A stretch of 24,462 bases of DNA from DATHVI01 sp035461385. Its GTDB lineage: Bacteria > Actinomycetota > Thermoleophilia > Solirubrobacterales > 70-9. Where the stretch lies: NCBI GenBank assembly GCA_035461385.1, contig DATHVI010000114.1, positions 1 to 24,462 on the forward strand, in the 5' to 3' direction. Position numbers and translations under genes: made by a program. Below, in pieces: positions 1-6,772 of this stretch (position 1 is its first letter; each line of letters starts with the position of its first letter). The notes under the pieces were generated by a model. The model made no database searches and was not told where the DNA came from. It saw nothing but the letters and a program-made list of their open reading frames with translations.

Positions 1-571
1 ACTCGCCCGTCCACATCAGCTCGCCGGTGTCGGGGTCGCGGGCGAGGTGGATCTCCTTCGCGTCGGCGAACCTCGGGTCGTCGCGGACGGCGCTGCGGGG
101 CAGCAGCCGGGGCTGGGTGCGCTCCGGAAGCGAGTCGACGAATCGGTACTCGATGTCCTCGAGTCCGACCGCCGGCGGCGAGATCAGGGTGAAGTAGAGG
201 CCGACCACGAGGACGACCAGCCCGGCGCCGAGCCCGGCCAGGACCCTGGCACCCGATCCGGGCGGCGGCTGCCGCGCGACGTCGATTCCGGGCGCCGGGG
301 TCGGCATCGTCCCGAGCTCGACCGGCATCCCGGTCGGGTCGAGCTGGATTGCCTGGCGCGAGTCGTGGCCCGCTACGTCGGGGAGGTTGCGCCCCGCGAG
401 CGCCTGCCCGAGCCGGAGGAGCTGGGCGACGAGGATCGCGGTCAGGATCGGCATCCACGAGAGCATCGGGTGCTGCCAGACGAACAGCACGAACATCTGC
501 CAGATCCCGGTGTAGAAGACCGCGGCGAGCGCGACGAGGGCGAGCAGGACGAGGATCAGGCGACCGATCAC
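1..571 (-). CDS. Uncharacterised membrane protein, C-terminus cut by window edge
   Basis: The minus-strand frame starts at a GTG at 571 and stays open for 190 codons to the window edge, so the C-terminus is missing. A GGAGAG ribosome binding site lies just upstream. Three hydrophobic segments are visible: about residues 4-20, 22-52 (possibly two passes) and 108-131. They are separated by a proline-rich polar linker (residues 62-106). After the last segment the chain is soluble and charged (IEYRFVDSLPERTQPRLLPR, then RFADAKEIHLARDPDTGEL). I do not recognise the family and propose no function. Its upstream region holds a 16-bp perfect palindrome abutting a TACAGT -10-like hexamer. Coding status is well supported by third-position G/C bias, the ribosome binding site and the lack of stops; the plus-strand frames across it are arginine-rich shadows. 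Confidence 0.75.
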   Translation of the reverse strand, partial: MIGRLILVLLALVALAAVFYTGIWQMFVLFVWQHPMLSWMPILTAILVAQLLRLGQALAGRNLPDVAGHDSRQAIQLDPTGMPVELGTMPTPAPGIDVARQPPPGSGARVLAGLGAGLVVLVVGLYFTLISPPAVGLEDIEYRFVDSLPERTQPRLLPRSAVRDDPRFADAKEIHLARDPDTGELMWTGE

Positions 572-615
572 GGGTCTCTCCGGTGGCGAGGGCTGCCCCG
601 GGCCGAGGCTGGACG

Positions 616-637
616 ACTGTACCACCGGATCCGGTGG
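616..637 (-). promoter_or_regulatory. Candidate promoter with palindromic operator for the 1-571 gene
   Basis: On the minus strand a 16-bp perfect palindrome (CCACCGGATCCGGTGG, 622-637) runs directly into TACAGT (616-621), a TANNNT -10 match. Transcription would start near 609, giving a leader of about 38 nt with a GGAGAG site. The palindrome would occupy the -10/-35 spacer, a normal repressor position. It could instead be a 6-bp-stem, GATC-loop terminator for the gene ending at 663, although no T-run follows. No -35 consensus is evident. Confidence 0.4.
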
Positions 638-662
638 GCAGACCGACGCCCGCCGCGGCCGG

Positions 663-1361
663 TCAGGCGCGGGCGCGACGGCGGCGGAACGGGAGGTCGA
701 GGAGCGCGAACATCGCCAGCCCGACCAGGCCGGTGGCGAAGACGTAGAGCGGCCACGGGCCGAGCGCGTCGAGCAGGCTCGACGTCGCCGGACGCTCACG
801 CAGGTACATGTAGTTCCCGCCCGTGATCAAGTTCGCGACCGCGACCAGCGCGGTCCACGCGACGGTGATCGCGAACACCCTCCAGACGGCGCCGCGGCGC
901 GGGGTCATCCCGAGGCCGAACGCGAGCAGGACCGCCGCGACCACCGCCCCCGAGTGGACGGCGAAGTAGTGCCAGTAGTAGAAGCCGGGGAAGTCCTCGT
1001 CGGCGCGGAGCCCCGGCGTCAACGTCGCCTGGAGCGAGGCGGTGAGGCCCCAGAAGTACGTCAGCTCGAACGCGAGCTGGCGCTCCGTCCAGAGCGCGAT
1101 CGCGGCGATCAGGGTGACGGCGTTGGTGAGCTCGAGCGGGAGGTTCGTGTCGATCGAGTAGGTGCCGCGCTCGATCCGGTAGAGCTGGTCGGCGACGAGC
1201 CAGCCGACGAGGAACAGCGCCAGGCCGCGGCGCGCCCAGCTCGTCCAGGCGCCCGGACGCCGCCGGGCCGCGAGCGGCAGCGCGACGCACGCCGCCGCGG
1301 TGACGGCGAGGGCGGCGACGTGGTCGGTCGAGAGGATCAGCCCTTCCGGGTCCCCGCTCAC
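663..1361 (-). CDS. TIGR02206 (YwaF-type) integral membrane protein
   Basis: This 232-residue protein has about six hydrophobic segments (residues 13-32, 45-60, 78-92, 97-115, 133-150, 161-180, with a last one at 203-222). Several hallmarks match the TIGR02206/YwaF family of uncharacterised bacterial membrane proteins: the LPLEL motif (74-78), W-G-L in the fourth segment, conserved histidines in YYWHYFAVHSG (128-138), GGNYMYLR (181-188) and GPWPLY (201-206). Length is typical. Function is unknown. The start is uncertain: the frame is open far upstream into the neighbouring MFS gene, but homology begins near residue 10, so the GTG at 1361 is preferred. It has no strong ribosome binding site. 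It lies 80 bp after the MFS gene, separated by a hairpin, so it may be its own transcript. Confidence 0.85.
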   Translation of the reverse strand: MSGDPEGLILSTDHVAALAVTAAACVALPLAARRRPGAWTSWARRGLALFLVGWLVADQLYRIERGTYSIDTNLPLELTNAVTLIAAIALWTERQLAFELTYFWGLTASLQATLTPGLRADEDFPGFYYWHYFAVHSGAVVAAVLLAFGLGMTPRRGAVWRVFAITVAWTALVAVANLITGGNYMYLRERPATSSLLDALGPWPLYVFATGLVGLAMFALLDLPFRRRRARA

Positions 1362-1421
1362 CCCGCGATGATCGCGCGCGGCGGCCTCGACCGCAGCGTC
1401 GCGCCGGCGCCTCCGGACGCG

Positions 1422-1438
1422 CGTCGGGATTCCCGACG
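1422..1438 (-). terminator. Hairpin just after the MFS stop codon
   Basis: An odd-length perfect inverted repeat (CGTCGGGA, one central base, TCCCGACG) begins three bases after the MFS stop codon in the direction of transcription. As RNA it folds into a 7-bp G/C stem with a 3-nt loop. There is no U-run, so it is at best a factor-assisted or partial terminator between the MFS gene and the 663-1361 gene. Confidence 0.4.
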
Positions 1439-1441
1439 GCC

Positions 1442-2650
1442 TCAGCCCGCCGCCGCGGGACGCCCTTCGGGATCGGGCACGCCGCGCATCGCGCCCGCCG
1501 AGGCGACCATCACGACCGCGAGGCAGGCGCCGAGCGCCTCCCAGTCGGCGAGCGCGAGCACGAGCCCGGATCCGGCGGCGCCGAGCAGGTAGCCGAACTG
1601 GGTCGTCCCGGTGCGGACGGCCATCATCAGCCCCGGCTGGCCGGGAAGCTGCGCCATCCCGAGCGCCGCCGAGGCCGGCGTGCGGACCCCGGCGAGGGTC
1701 GCGATCGCGCAGAACAGCGCGAAGCTCGGCCACAGCCCGAGCTCGAGGGCGAACAGGAGCACGAACAGGGCGCTCATCGCGAGCGCGGCGGCCCTCATCA
1801 GCGGCTCGCGTGGGAACCGCGCGGCGAGCGCCCCGGTCCGCACGGACGCGAGCAGGTAGGCGGAGGCGCCACCGGCGAGGAGGACTCCGGTCAGCGCCTC
1901 CGAGGTCCCGTGGAGCTCGATGAAGTAGGCGCCGACGAAGGTCAGCAGCCCGCCCGCCCAGGCGCAGTAGGCGAGCATCTCGGCACCCGCCCAGCGGCGG
2001 GCGCCGCGCTCGGCGGCGCAGGTCCGAAGCGCGCCGCGGGGGAGCGGGGAGGAGGCGATCGGGAGCGCGCGCGGCGCCACCGCGAGCGCGGCGAGGGCGA
2101 TCACCGCCGGGACGAGCTGCCCGGCCCGCCACGAGACCGCGTCGGTGAGCGTGCCGATCACCGGGTTGGCGACGATCCAGGCGAGCGCGTTTGCGGCGGC
2201 GACATAGCCCATCGCCCAGGTGCGCTCGCGAACCGGGAAGGCGGCGACGCCGGCGAACCCTGCCGAGAGCATCGCCCCGATCCCGACGCCGACGGGCACG
2301 TGCGCGCCGAGGTAGACGGCGAGCGCCGGCGCGGCGGCGGCGGCGGCGCTGCCGACGATCGCGAAGCCGACTCCGATCGCGAGCACGCCGTGGAGCCCGA
2401 GCCGGGAGAGCAGCGCCGGGATCGCCGCCGAGCAGCCGATCGCCGCCGCCGCGGCGATCGTCCGCGCCTGGCCGACGGCGCCGACGGAGGCGTCGAGCGA
2501 TCGCCCGACGTCGACGAGCGTCGGCGCGAGAACGACCAGCAGCGCCTGCGAGCCCATCGTCGCCAGCACCAGGGGCAGCAGCGCCGCTCCACTCCTCAGT
2601 GGTCGCACGCGCTCCTCGCTCGGTTCCAGCACGCCGGCTCGGTCCGCCAC
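1442..2650 (-). CDS. MFS transporter
   Basis: This 402-residue, strongly hydrophobic protein has about 12 membrane segments arranged as two groups of six around a polar stretch near residues 195-220. That is the layout of the major facilitator superfamily. The first segment begins near residue 23 (LLPLVLATMGSQALLVVLAPTLVDVG). A basic/acidic loop with the FPVRERTWAMGYVAAANALAW pattern lies between segments 4 and 5, as in drug/metabolite exporters (CynX/YdhP-like branches). Substrate cannot be inferred. The GTG start at 2650 is supported by TACGAT placed exactly 7 nt upstream, the spacing of a leaderless transcript; no Shine-Dalgarno sequence is present. It is not clearly co-transcribed with the sigma-factor gene, which ends 92 bp upstream. 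Confidence 0.85.
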   Translation of the reverse strand: MADRAGVLEPSEERVRPLRSGAALLPLVLATMGSQALLVVLAPTLVDVGRSLDASVGAVGQARTIAAAAAIGCSAAIPALLSRLGLHGVLAIGVGFAIVGSAAAAAAPALAVYLGAHVPVGVGIGAMLSAGFAGVAAFPVRERTWAMGYVAAANALAWIVANPVIGTLTDAVSWRAGQLVPAVIALAALAVAPRALPIASSPLPRGALRTCAAERGARRWAGAEMLAYCAWAGGLLTFVGAYFIELHGTSEALTGVLLAGGASAYLLASVRTGALAARFPREPLMRAAALAMSALFVLLFALELGLWPSFALFCAIATLAGVRTPASAALGMAQLPGQPGLMMAVRTGTTQFGYLLGAAGSGLVLALADWEALGACLAVVMVASAGAMRGVPDPEGRPAAAG

Positions 2651-2657
2651 CGGCGGG

Positions 2658-2663
2658 ATCGTA
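2658..2663 (-). promoter_or_regulatory. -10 element (TACGAT), leaderless start of MFS gene
   Basis: On the minus strand TACGAT is followed by exactly 7 nt and then the GTG start at 2650. Actinobacterial leaderless transcripts characteristically place a TANNNT hexamer 6-7 nt before the start codon, so transcription would begin at the GTG itself. No consensus -35 is visible, which is common in high-G+C actinobacteria. Confidence 0.5.
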
Positions 2664-2742
2664 TTCCCGCCCGCGCTCGCGACCGGCGCCCGCGGAGGAG
2701 ACCGACCCGCCGTGGCTCAGCGCCCCGGCGGGCGGCGGCGAC

Positions 2743-3693
2743 TCAACGCTGTGCGGAGCGCAGGCGGCGGAACAGGCTGCCGGCGTCGGCGAGCTCGCCG
2801 AGATGGCGGAGCTTGTCGGGGTTGACGACCGAGTTGACGGCCTGGATCTTGCCTTCGGCGACGTCGAACGCGATCACGCTCAGCAGGCGACCCTCGGCGT
2901 CGACCGTTCGCGCCCCGGGGCCGCCGTTGACCTCGGCCGGCTCGAACCGCACTCCCTCGAGCCGCGAGAGCTGGCGGCCCCAGTTGCGGATCGTCTTCGC
3001 GACCCGGCTGCGGCCGTAGAGCGCCCGCGCGAGCGCCGGCACCTTGCCGCCTCCGTCGCCGTGCAGCGAGACGTCCTCGGCGAGCACGGCCTCGAGCGCC
3101 TCGAGGTCGCCGCCGGCCGCGGCGTCGATGAACCGCTCGGCGAGCCGCTGGCCCTCCTCGCGCGAGACCTCGAACCGCGGCCGGCCCTCGCCGACGTGCC
3201 GCCGCGCGCGGCTGACGAGCTGGCGGGCGGTGGTCTCGTTGCGGCCGACGATCTCGGCGATCTCGTCGTAGGGGTAGTCGAAGACCTCGCGGAGCAGGAA
3301 CGCGGCCCGCTGCTCGGGTGAGAGGCTCTCGAGCAGGACCAGGAACGCGGTCGAGAGCGAGTCGGCCATCTCCGCCTGCGCGGCCGGATCCGACGCCGGA
3401 TCGGTGATCACCGGCTCGGGCAGCCACTCGCCGACGTAGGTCTCGCGCCGCGCCCGCGCTGAGCGCAGCTCGTCGATCGAGAGCCGGGTCACGACCGTCG
3501 CCAGGAACGCCCCCGGGGACGCGATCTCCGTCCCCGAGTCGAGCTCGCGATGGAGGCGCAAGAGGCCCTCCTGGACGACGTCCTCGGCTTCGCTGACGCT
3601 GCCGAGCATCCGGTAGGCGATCGCGAACGCGCGCGGCCGCAGCTCCTCGAGCAGCTCCTCGATCGCCGCAGCGCTTCGATCGGGCCCGCCCAT
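2743..3693 (-). CDS. ECF41-family RNA polymerase sigma factor (SigJ-like)
   Basis: This 316-residue protein is an extracytoplasmic-function sigma factor. Region 2 is at about residues 10-80 (RAFAIAYRMLGSVSEAEDVVQEG, then the DELRSARARRETYVG end). Region 4 is at about 110-165, with the helix-turn-helix YDEIAEIVGRNETTARQLVSRARR. A SnoaL-like C-terminal extension covers about 180-300. Three signatures of the ECF41 group are present: WLPEP in the linker (90-94), DGGGK (213-217) and NPDKL (291-295). In ECF41 factors the extension acts as a built-in regulator in place of an anti-sigma factor. The ATG at 3693 shares one base with the stop of the upstream epimerase-like gene (TGATG), which implies translational coupling. 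The open frame continues into that gene but homology does not. Confidence 0.93.
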   Translation of the reverse strand: MGGPDRSAAAIEELLEELRPRAFAIAYRMLGSVSEAEDVVQEGLLRLHRELDSGTEIASPGAFLATVVTRLSIDELRSARARRETYVGEWLPEPVITDPASDPAAQAEMADSLSTAFLVLLESLSPEQRAAFLLREVFDYPYDEIAEIVGRNETTARQLVSRARRHVGEGRPRFEVSREEGQRLAERFIDAAAGGDLEALEAVLAEDVSLHGDGGGKVPALARALYGRSRVAKTIRNWGRQLSRLEGVRFEPAEVNGGPGARTVDAEGRLLSVIAFDVAEGKIQAVNSVVNPDKLRHLGELADAGSLFRRLRSAQR

Positions 3694-4640
3694 CAGCTCA
3701 GTCCCTCCGCGAAGCCCTGGCGCCAGCTCGGGTAGCGCGGCTCCCAGCCGAGCTCCCGCTTCGCCTTCGCGTTCGACGCGCCGCGAAGCTCGGTCATCAT
3801 CGCCACCCCCATGCGTCCGGCGACGATCCGGCCGAGCCACTTCGGCACCCGCCGCGGCGGCTTCGCCCCGAGCGCCTCGGCCATCCCCGGCAGCCATTCC
3901 GAGACCGGGGCCGGCTCGTCATCGGTGACGTTGTAGATCCCGGGCGCCCCCCGCTCGACTGCGACGGCGGTGGCCGCCGCGGCGTCGTCGATGTGGATGA
4001 ACGACCAGATCGCGGTGCCGGCTCCGACGATCGGGAACTTCCCCGCGCGCACGGCGGCGACCTGGTCGGTGTCGGGATCGGCCGCGATCGACGTCCCGGG
4101 CCCGTAGAAGCCGCCGTAGCGCAGCACCAGGCCCTCGATCCAGTCGGCGCCGGTGACGGCGCGCTCGACGTGACGGATCGCGGCGCTCGTCGCCCGCGCC
4201 GCCGGCAGGGGGTCAGGGTCCACCGGGTCGTCCTCGCTCTTCACCGGCCCTCCGCTGCGCTCGTACAGCAGCGGGGCGAAGCTCTGCGCGACGAAGCGGC
4301 GAGCGCCGACGCCCCGGGCGGCCGAGAGGAGGTGGTTGGTTCCCTCGGTCCGCAGCCGGTTGGTGGTCTCGAAGTCGCGGTCGAGACGCCGCGGAGTGAG
4401 AGAGTCCGGGATCGCGGTCAGCTCGTGGACGATCACTTCCGGCTCGGCCGCGCTCACCGCCTCTCCGACCGCATCGGCGTCGAGCGCGTCGGCGACCGCG
4501 GGCGTCGCCCCGAGCTCGCGGAGCAGGTCCCGCTTCGACTCGCTGCGCGTCATCCCGACGACGTCGTGCCCGCGGGCGACCAGCTCCGGCACCAGCCGCC
4601 TCCCGATCGCCCCCGTCGCTCCGGCTACGAAGACCTTCAT
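3693..4640 (-). CDS. NAD-dependent epimerase/dehydratase-like protein paired with ECF41 sigma
   Basis: This 315-residue extended-SDR protein begins MKVFVAGATGAIG, with the glycine-rich nucleotide-binding motif at residues 7-13. Later sections match NAD-dependent epimerase/dehydratases (GLVLRYGGFYGPGT, FIHIDDAAAATAVAVERG, YNVTDDEP, KAKRELGWEPRYPSW). The usual catalytic YxxxK is not seen where expected: the aligned stretch reads ATSAAIRHVERAV. It may therefore be an atypical or non-catalytic SDR. ECF41 sigma genes are characteristically linked to a carboxymuconolactone decarboxylase, oxidoreductase or epimerase, and this gene fits that role. The ATG at 4640 has a GGAGGG ribosome binding site 7 nt upstream and an ECF41-type promoter at 4678-4704. 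Its stop overlaps the sigma start, so the two form one operon. Confidence 0.9.
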   Translation of the reverse strand: MKVFVAGATGAIGRRLVPELVARGHDVVGMTRSESKRDLLRELGATPAVADALDADAVGEAVSAAEPEVIVHELTAIPDSLTPRRLDRDFETTNRLRTEGTNHLLSAARGVGARRFVAQSFAPLLYERSGGPVKSEDDPVDPDPLPAARATSAAIRHVERAVTGADWIEGLVLRYGGFYGPGTSIAADPDTDQVAAVRAGKFPIVGAGTAIWSFIHIDDAAAATAVAVERGAPGIYNVTDDEPAPVSEWLPGMAEALGAKPPRRVPKWLGRIVAGRMGVAMMTELRGASNAKAKRELGWEPRYPSWRQGFAEGLS

Positions 4641-4677
4641 CGCTCAGCCCTCCATTCTCGTCGCTTTCACGATCACA

Positions 4678-4704
4678 GACGGGACAGGTCCGCAGAGCGT
4701 GACA
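4678..4704 (-). promoter_or_regulatory. ECF41-type promoter (TGTCACG-N16-CGTC)
   Basis: Read on the minus strand, TGTCACG (4704-4698) is followed by exactly 16 nt and CGTC (4681-4678). The ECF41 consensus as I recall it is TGTCACA as -35 and CGTC as -10 with a 16-nt spacer, so 10 of 11 specified bases match with correct spacing. It sits in the short gap between the RF3 stop (4716) and the epimerase-like start (4640). The leader would be about 32 nt with a GGAGGG site. This predicts that the sigma factor drives its own operon. Confidence 0.72.
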
Positions 4705-4715
4705 GCGACGCGGGG

Positions 4716-6326
4716 TTACCGGACGATGAACGGGTCGAGGGCGACCTCGGGATGCGCGCGCTCGAAGCGCTCGAGCGCGAACCGGTCCTTGAACGCGGCG
4801 AGGACGCGTCCGTGGCCGTCGGCGAGGAGCTGGCCTGCCGGCGCCCGGGCGACGGTCCCGGCGTCGGCGGGATCGATCCGCCGCGAGACCGTCCACCCCG
4901 CCGGCTCGATCGCGACCGCGGCGCCGAACTCGCGCTCGAGCCGGTAGCGGGCGACCTCGAACTGCATCTGGCCGGCGCCGCCGAGCACCGGGGCCTGGGT
5001 ACCGAGCTCGGGCTCGTGGAGGACGTGGACGACGCCTTCGCTCTCGAGCTGGGCGACACCCCGGTGGAACTGCTTGTAGCGGCCGGTGTCGCGGTTGCGA
5101 AGCCGCGCGAACCGATCAGGGGCCAGGGTCGGGATCGGGGTGAACCTGACCTCCTCGCCGGCATACAGCGTGTCTCCGACCCGCACGTCGCCGGCGTTGA
5201 CGAGGCCGACGACGTCGCCGGGGAATGCCGCGTCGAGCGTCTCGCGACGCCGGCCGAAGAGCTCGTGCGCGTAGGCCATCCGCAGCGTCTTGCCGGTGCG
5301 GGCGTTCGTAGCCTGCGTCCCGCGCTCGAACCGGCCCGAGCAGACGCGCACGTAGGCGAGCCGGTCGCGGTGCTGGGGGTCGAGGTTCGCCTGGAGCTTG
5401 AACACCAGCGCCGAGAAGTCGGCGTCGAGCTCGCGCTCGCGGCCGTCGGCGCCCGGGCGCGGGCCCGGCGCCGGCGCGAGATCGGCGAGCGCGTCGAGCA
5501 GCATCCGGATGCCGAAGTTCTGAAGCGCCGAGCCGAAGAACACCGGGGTCGAGGAGCCGGCGAGGTAGCTGTCGCGGTCGAGGCCGGCGCCGACCTCGTC
5601 GAGCAGGCCGACCTCCTCGGCGGCGACCCTCCAGTCGTCGCCCGCCTCAACCGCCGCCTCGGCGGCGTCGAGCCGCTGCTCGGCGCCGATCGTCGCCCCG
5701 CCCGCTGTCCGCTCGAAGCGGTAGAAGCCGCCGTCGCGGCGGTCGATCACGCCGCGGAGCTCGCCAGCCCGCCCGACCGGCCAGGTGACCGGAGCCGCCC
5801 GCAGCCCGAGCTCGCGCTCGATCTCGTCGACCAGCGCCAGCGACTCGAGGCCGGGACGGTCGTACTTGTTGATGAAGGTGATCAGCGGCACCCGCCGCTC
5901 GCGCGCGACTTCGAACAGCTTCAGCGTCTGCTCCTCGACCCCCCTCGCCGCGTCGAGCAGGATCACGCACGAGTCGGCGGCGCCGAGAACCCGCAGCGTG
6001 TCCTCGGAGAAGTCGCGGTGGCCGGGGGTGTCGAGCAGGTTGTGGATCGTGCCGTCGAGCTCGAAGCGAAGCGCTGTCGAGCTGATCGAGATCCCGCGCT
6101 CGCGCTCCATCTCCATCCAGTCGGAGACCGCCGCGCGGCGGTTCCGCCGCGCTTTGACCTGCCCCGCCTCGGTCACCTGGCCCGCGTAGAGCAGCAGCTT
6201 CTCGGTCAGCGTCGTCTTGCCGGCGTCGGGATGGGAGATGATCGCGAACGTGCGCCGGCGGCTCGCCTCGGCGGCGAGCATCCGGGCGTCGGCGGATGCC
6301 TCGGTGGCGACGGTGGGGGAGGGCAC
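4716..6326 (-). CDS. prfC: Peptide chain release factor 3
   Basis: Release factor 3 is the translational GTPase that recycles RF1/RF2 from the ribosome after peptide release. From the chosen start the protein has 536 residues, the normal family length. The GTPase domain shows the P-loop SHPDAGKTT (31-39), the switch II motif DTPGH and NKYD (commonly NKLD in the family). Later sections are typical of RF3 domains II and III: VFFGSALQNFGIRMLLDAL, YKQFHRGVAQLESEGVV, and GGAGQMQFEVARYRLEREFG. A GTG at 6350 would add eight residues. The GTG at 6326 is preferred because TACCCT lies exactly 7 nt before it, matching a leaderless promoter, and because the 6350 GTG has no ribosome binding site. An ATG at 6281 is also possible. 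It ends 12 nt before the -35 of the ECF41 promoter. Confidence 0.93.
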   Translation of the reverse strand: MPSPTVATEASADARMLAAEASRRRTFAIISHPDAGKTTLTEKLLLYAGQVTEAGQVKARRNRRAAVSDWMEMERERGISISSTALRFELDGTIHNLLDTPGHRDFSEDTLRVLGAADSCVILLDAARGVEEQTLKLFEVARERRVPLITFINKYDRPGLESLALVDEIERELGLRAAPVTWPVGRAGELRGVIDRRDGGFYRFERTAGGATIGAEQRLDAAEAAVEAGDDWRVAAEEVGLLDEVGAGLDRDSYLAGSSTPVFFGSALQNFGIRMLLDALADLAPAPGPRPGADGRERELDADFSALVFKLQANLDPQHRDRLAYVRVCSGRFERGTQATNARTGKTLRMAYAHELFGRRRETLDAAFPGDVVGLVNAGDVRVGDTLYAGEEVRFTPIPTLAPDRFARLRNRDTGRYKQFHRGVAQLESEGVVHVLHEPELGTQAPVLGGAGQMQFEVARYRLEREFGAAVAIEPAGWTVSRRIDPADAGTVARAPAGQLLADGHGRVLAAFKDRFALERFERAHPEVALDPFIVR

Positions 6327-6333
6327 CGCCCCT

Positions 6334-6339
6334 AGGGTA
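6334..6339 (-). promoter_or_regulatory. -10 element (TACCCT), leaderless start of RF3
   Basis: TACCCT on the minus strand is separated by 7 nt (AGGGGCG) from the GTG at 6326. If this is the -10 element, the upstream in-frame GTG at 6350 would lie outside the transcript. No -35 consensus is seen. Confidence 0.45.
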
Positions 6340-6445
6340 CGGTCCGCCACCCGGCCGGTGGGCGCAGCGAGTCGGCTCAGCGCGCTGCGATCAATACCCG
6401 AGGCCGAGGATGCCGGCGGCGAGCGCCGCGATCGTGCGGCGTGGG

Positions 6446-6451
6446 TACCCT
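6446..6451 (+). promoter_or_regulatory. -10 element (TACCCT) upstream of zinc-finger gene
   Basis: TACCCT, the same hexamer as at the divergent RF3 gene, lies 9 nt before the ATG at 6461. That would give a leader of about 2-3 nt. No Shine-Dalgarno sequence is present between it and the start, which agrees with near-leaderless translation. Match quality is modest and no -35 is visible. Confidence 0.4.
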
Positions 6452-6460
6452 GTCGCGGGC

Positions 6461-6772
6461 ATGCCGTCCTGCACCCATCGAGATCACGTCAGGCTGACGA
6501 CGCTGCCGGAGTCGGTCGAGGGGTGCGAGGACTGCCTGGCGAGCGGCGACGCCTGGGTCCACCTGCGGATCTGCCTCGACTGCGGACACGTCGGCTGCTG
6601 CGACAGCTCGCCGAACCGCCACGCCACCGCCCACGCGAGCGCATCCGGGCACCCGATCGTTCGCTCGATCGAGCCCGGCGAGGAGTGGTCGTGGTGCTAC
6701 GTCGACGAGGTCGCCCTCGCGCTCCCCGAGGTGCGCGGCGCGACCCGGATCCCTCCTTCGCCGCTTGGCTGA
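6461..6772 (+). CDS. UBP-type zinc finger protein
   Basis: This 103-residue protein is almost entirely a UBP-type (ZnF-UBP/BUZ) zinc finger. Candidate zinc ligands are C4, H6, C22, C25, C38, C41, C46/C47, H54, H58 and H64, in the family order (CEDC, then ICLDCGHVGCCDSSPNRHATAH, then GHPIVRSIEPGEEWSWCYVDE). In eukaryotes this fold binds the C-terminal tail of ubiquitin; the role of stand-alone bacterial versions is unclear. The ATG at 6461 follows a TACCCT -10-like hexamer. The last 8 bases overlap the TTG start of the NhaA fusion gene, so the two are almost certainly one operon and translationally coupled. From memory, bacterial UBP fingers often neighbour the cNMP-binding/FAD-dependent oxidoreductases whose front half is fused into the next protein. 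Confidence 0.88.
   Translation: MPSCTHRDHVRLTTLPESVEGCEDCLASGDAWVHLRICLDCGHVGCCDSSPNRHATAHASASGHPIVRSIEPGEEWSWCYVDEVALALPEVRGATRIPPSPLG

Noticed and set aside
3993..6335. A 780-codon plus-strand frame opposite the epimerase-like and RF3 genes
   Set aside because: It is antisense to two genes with unmistakable motifs; residues are of the Arg/Asp/Val/Glu shadow type with no family resemblance.
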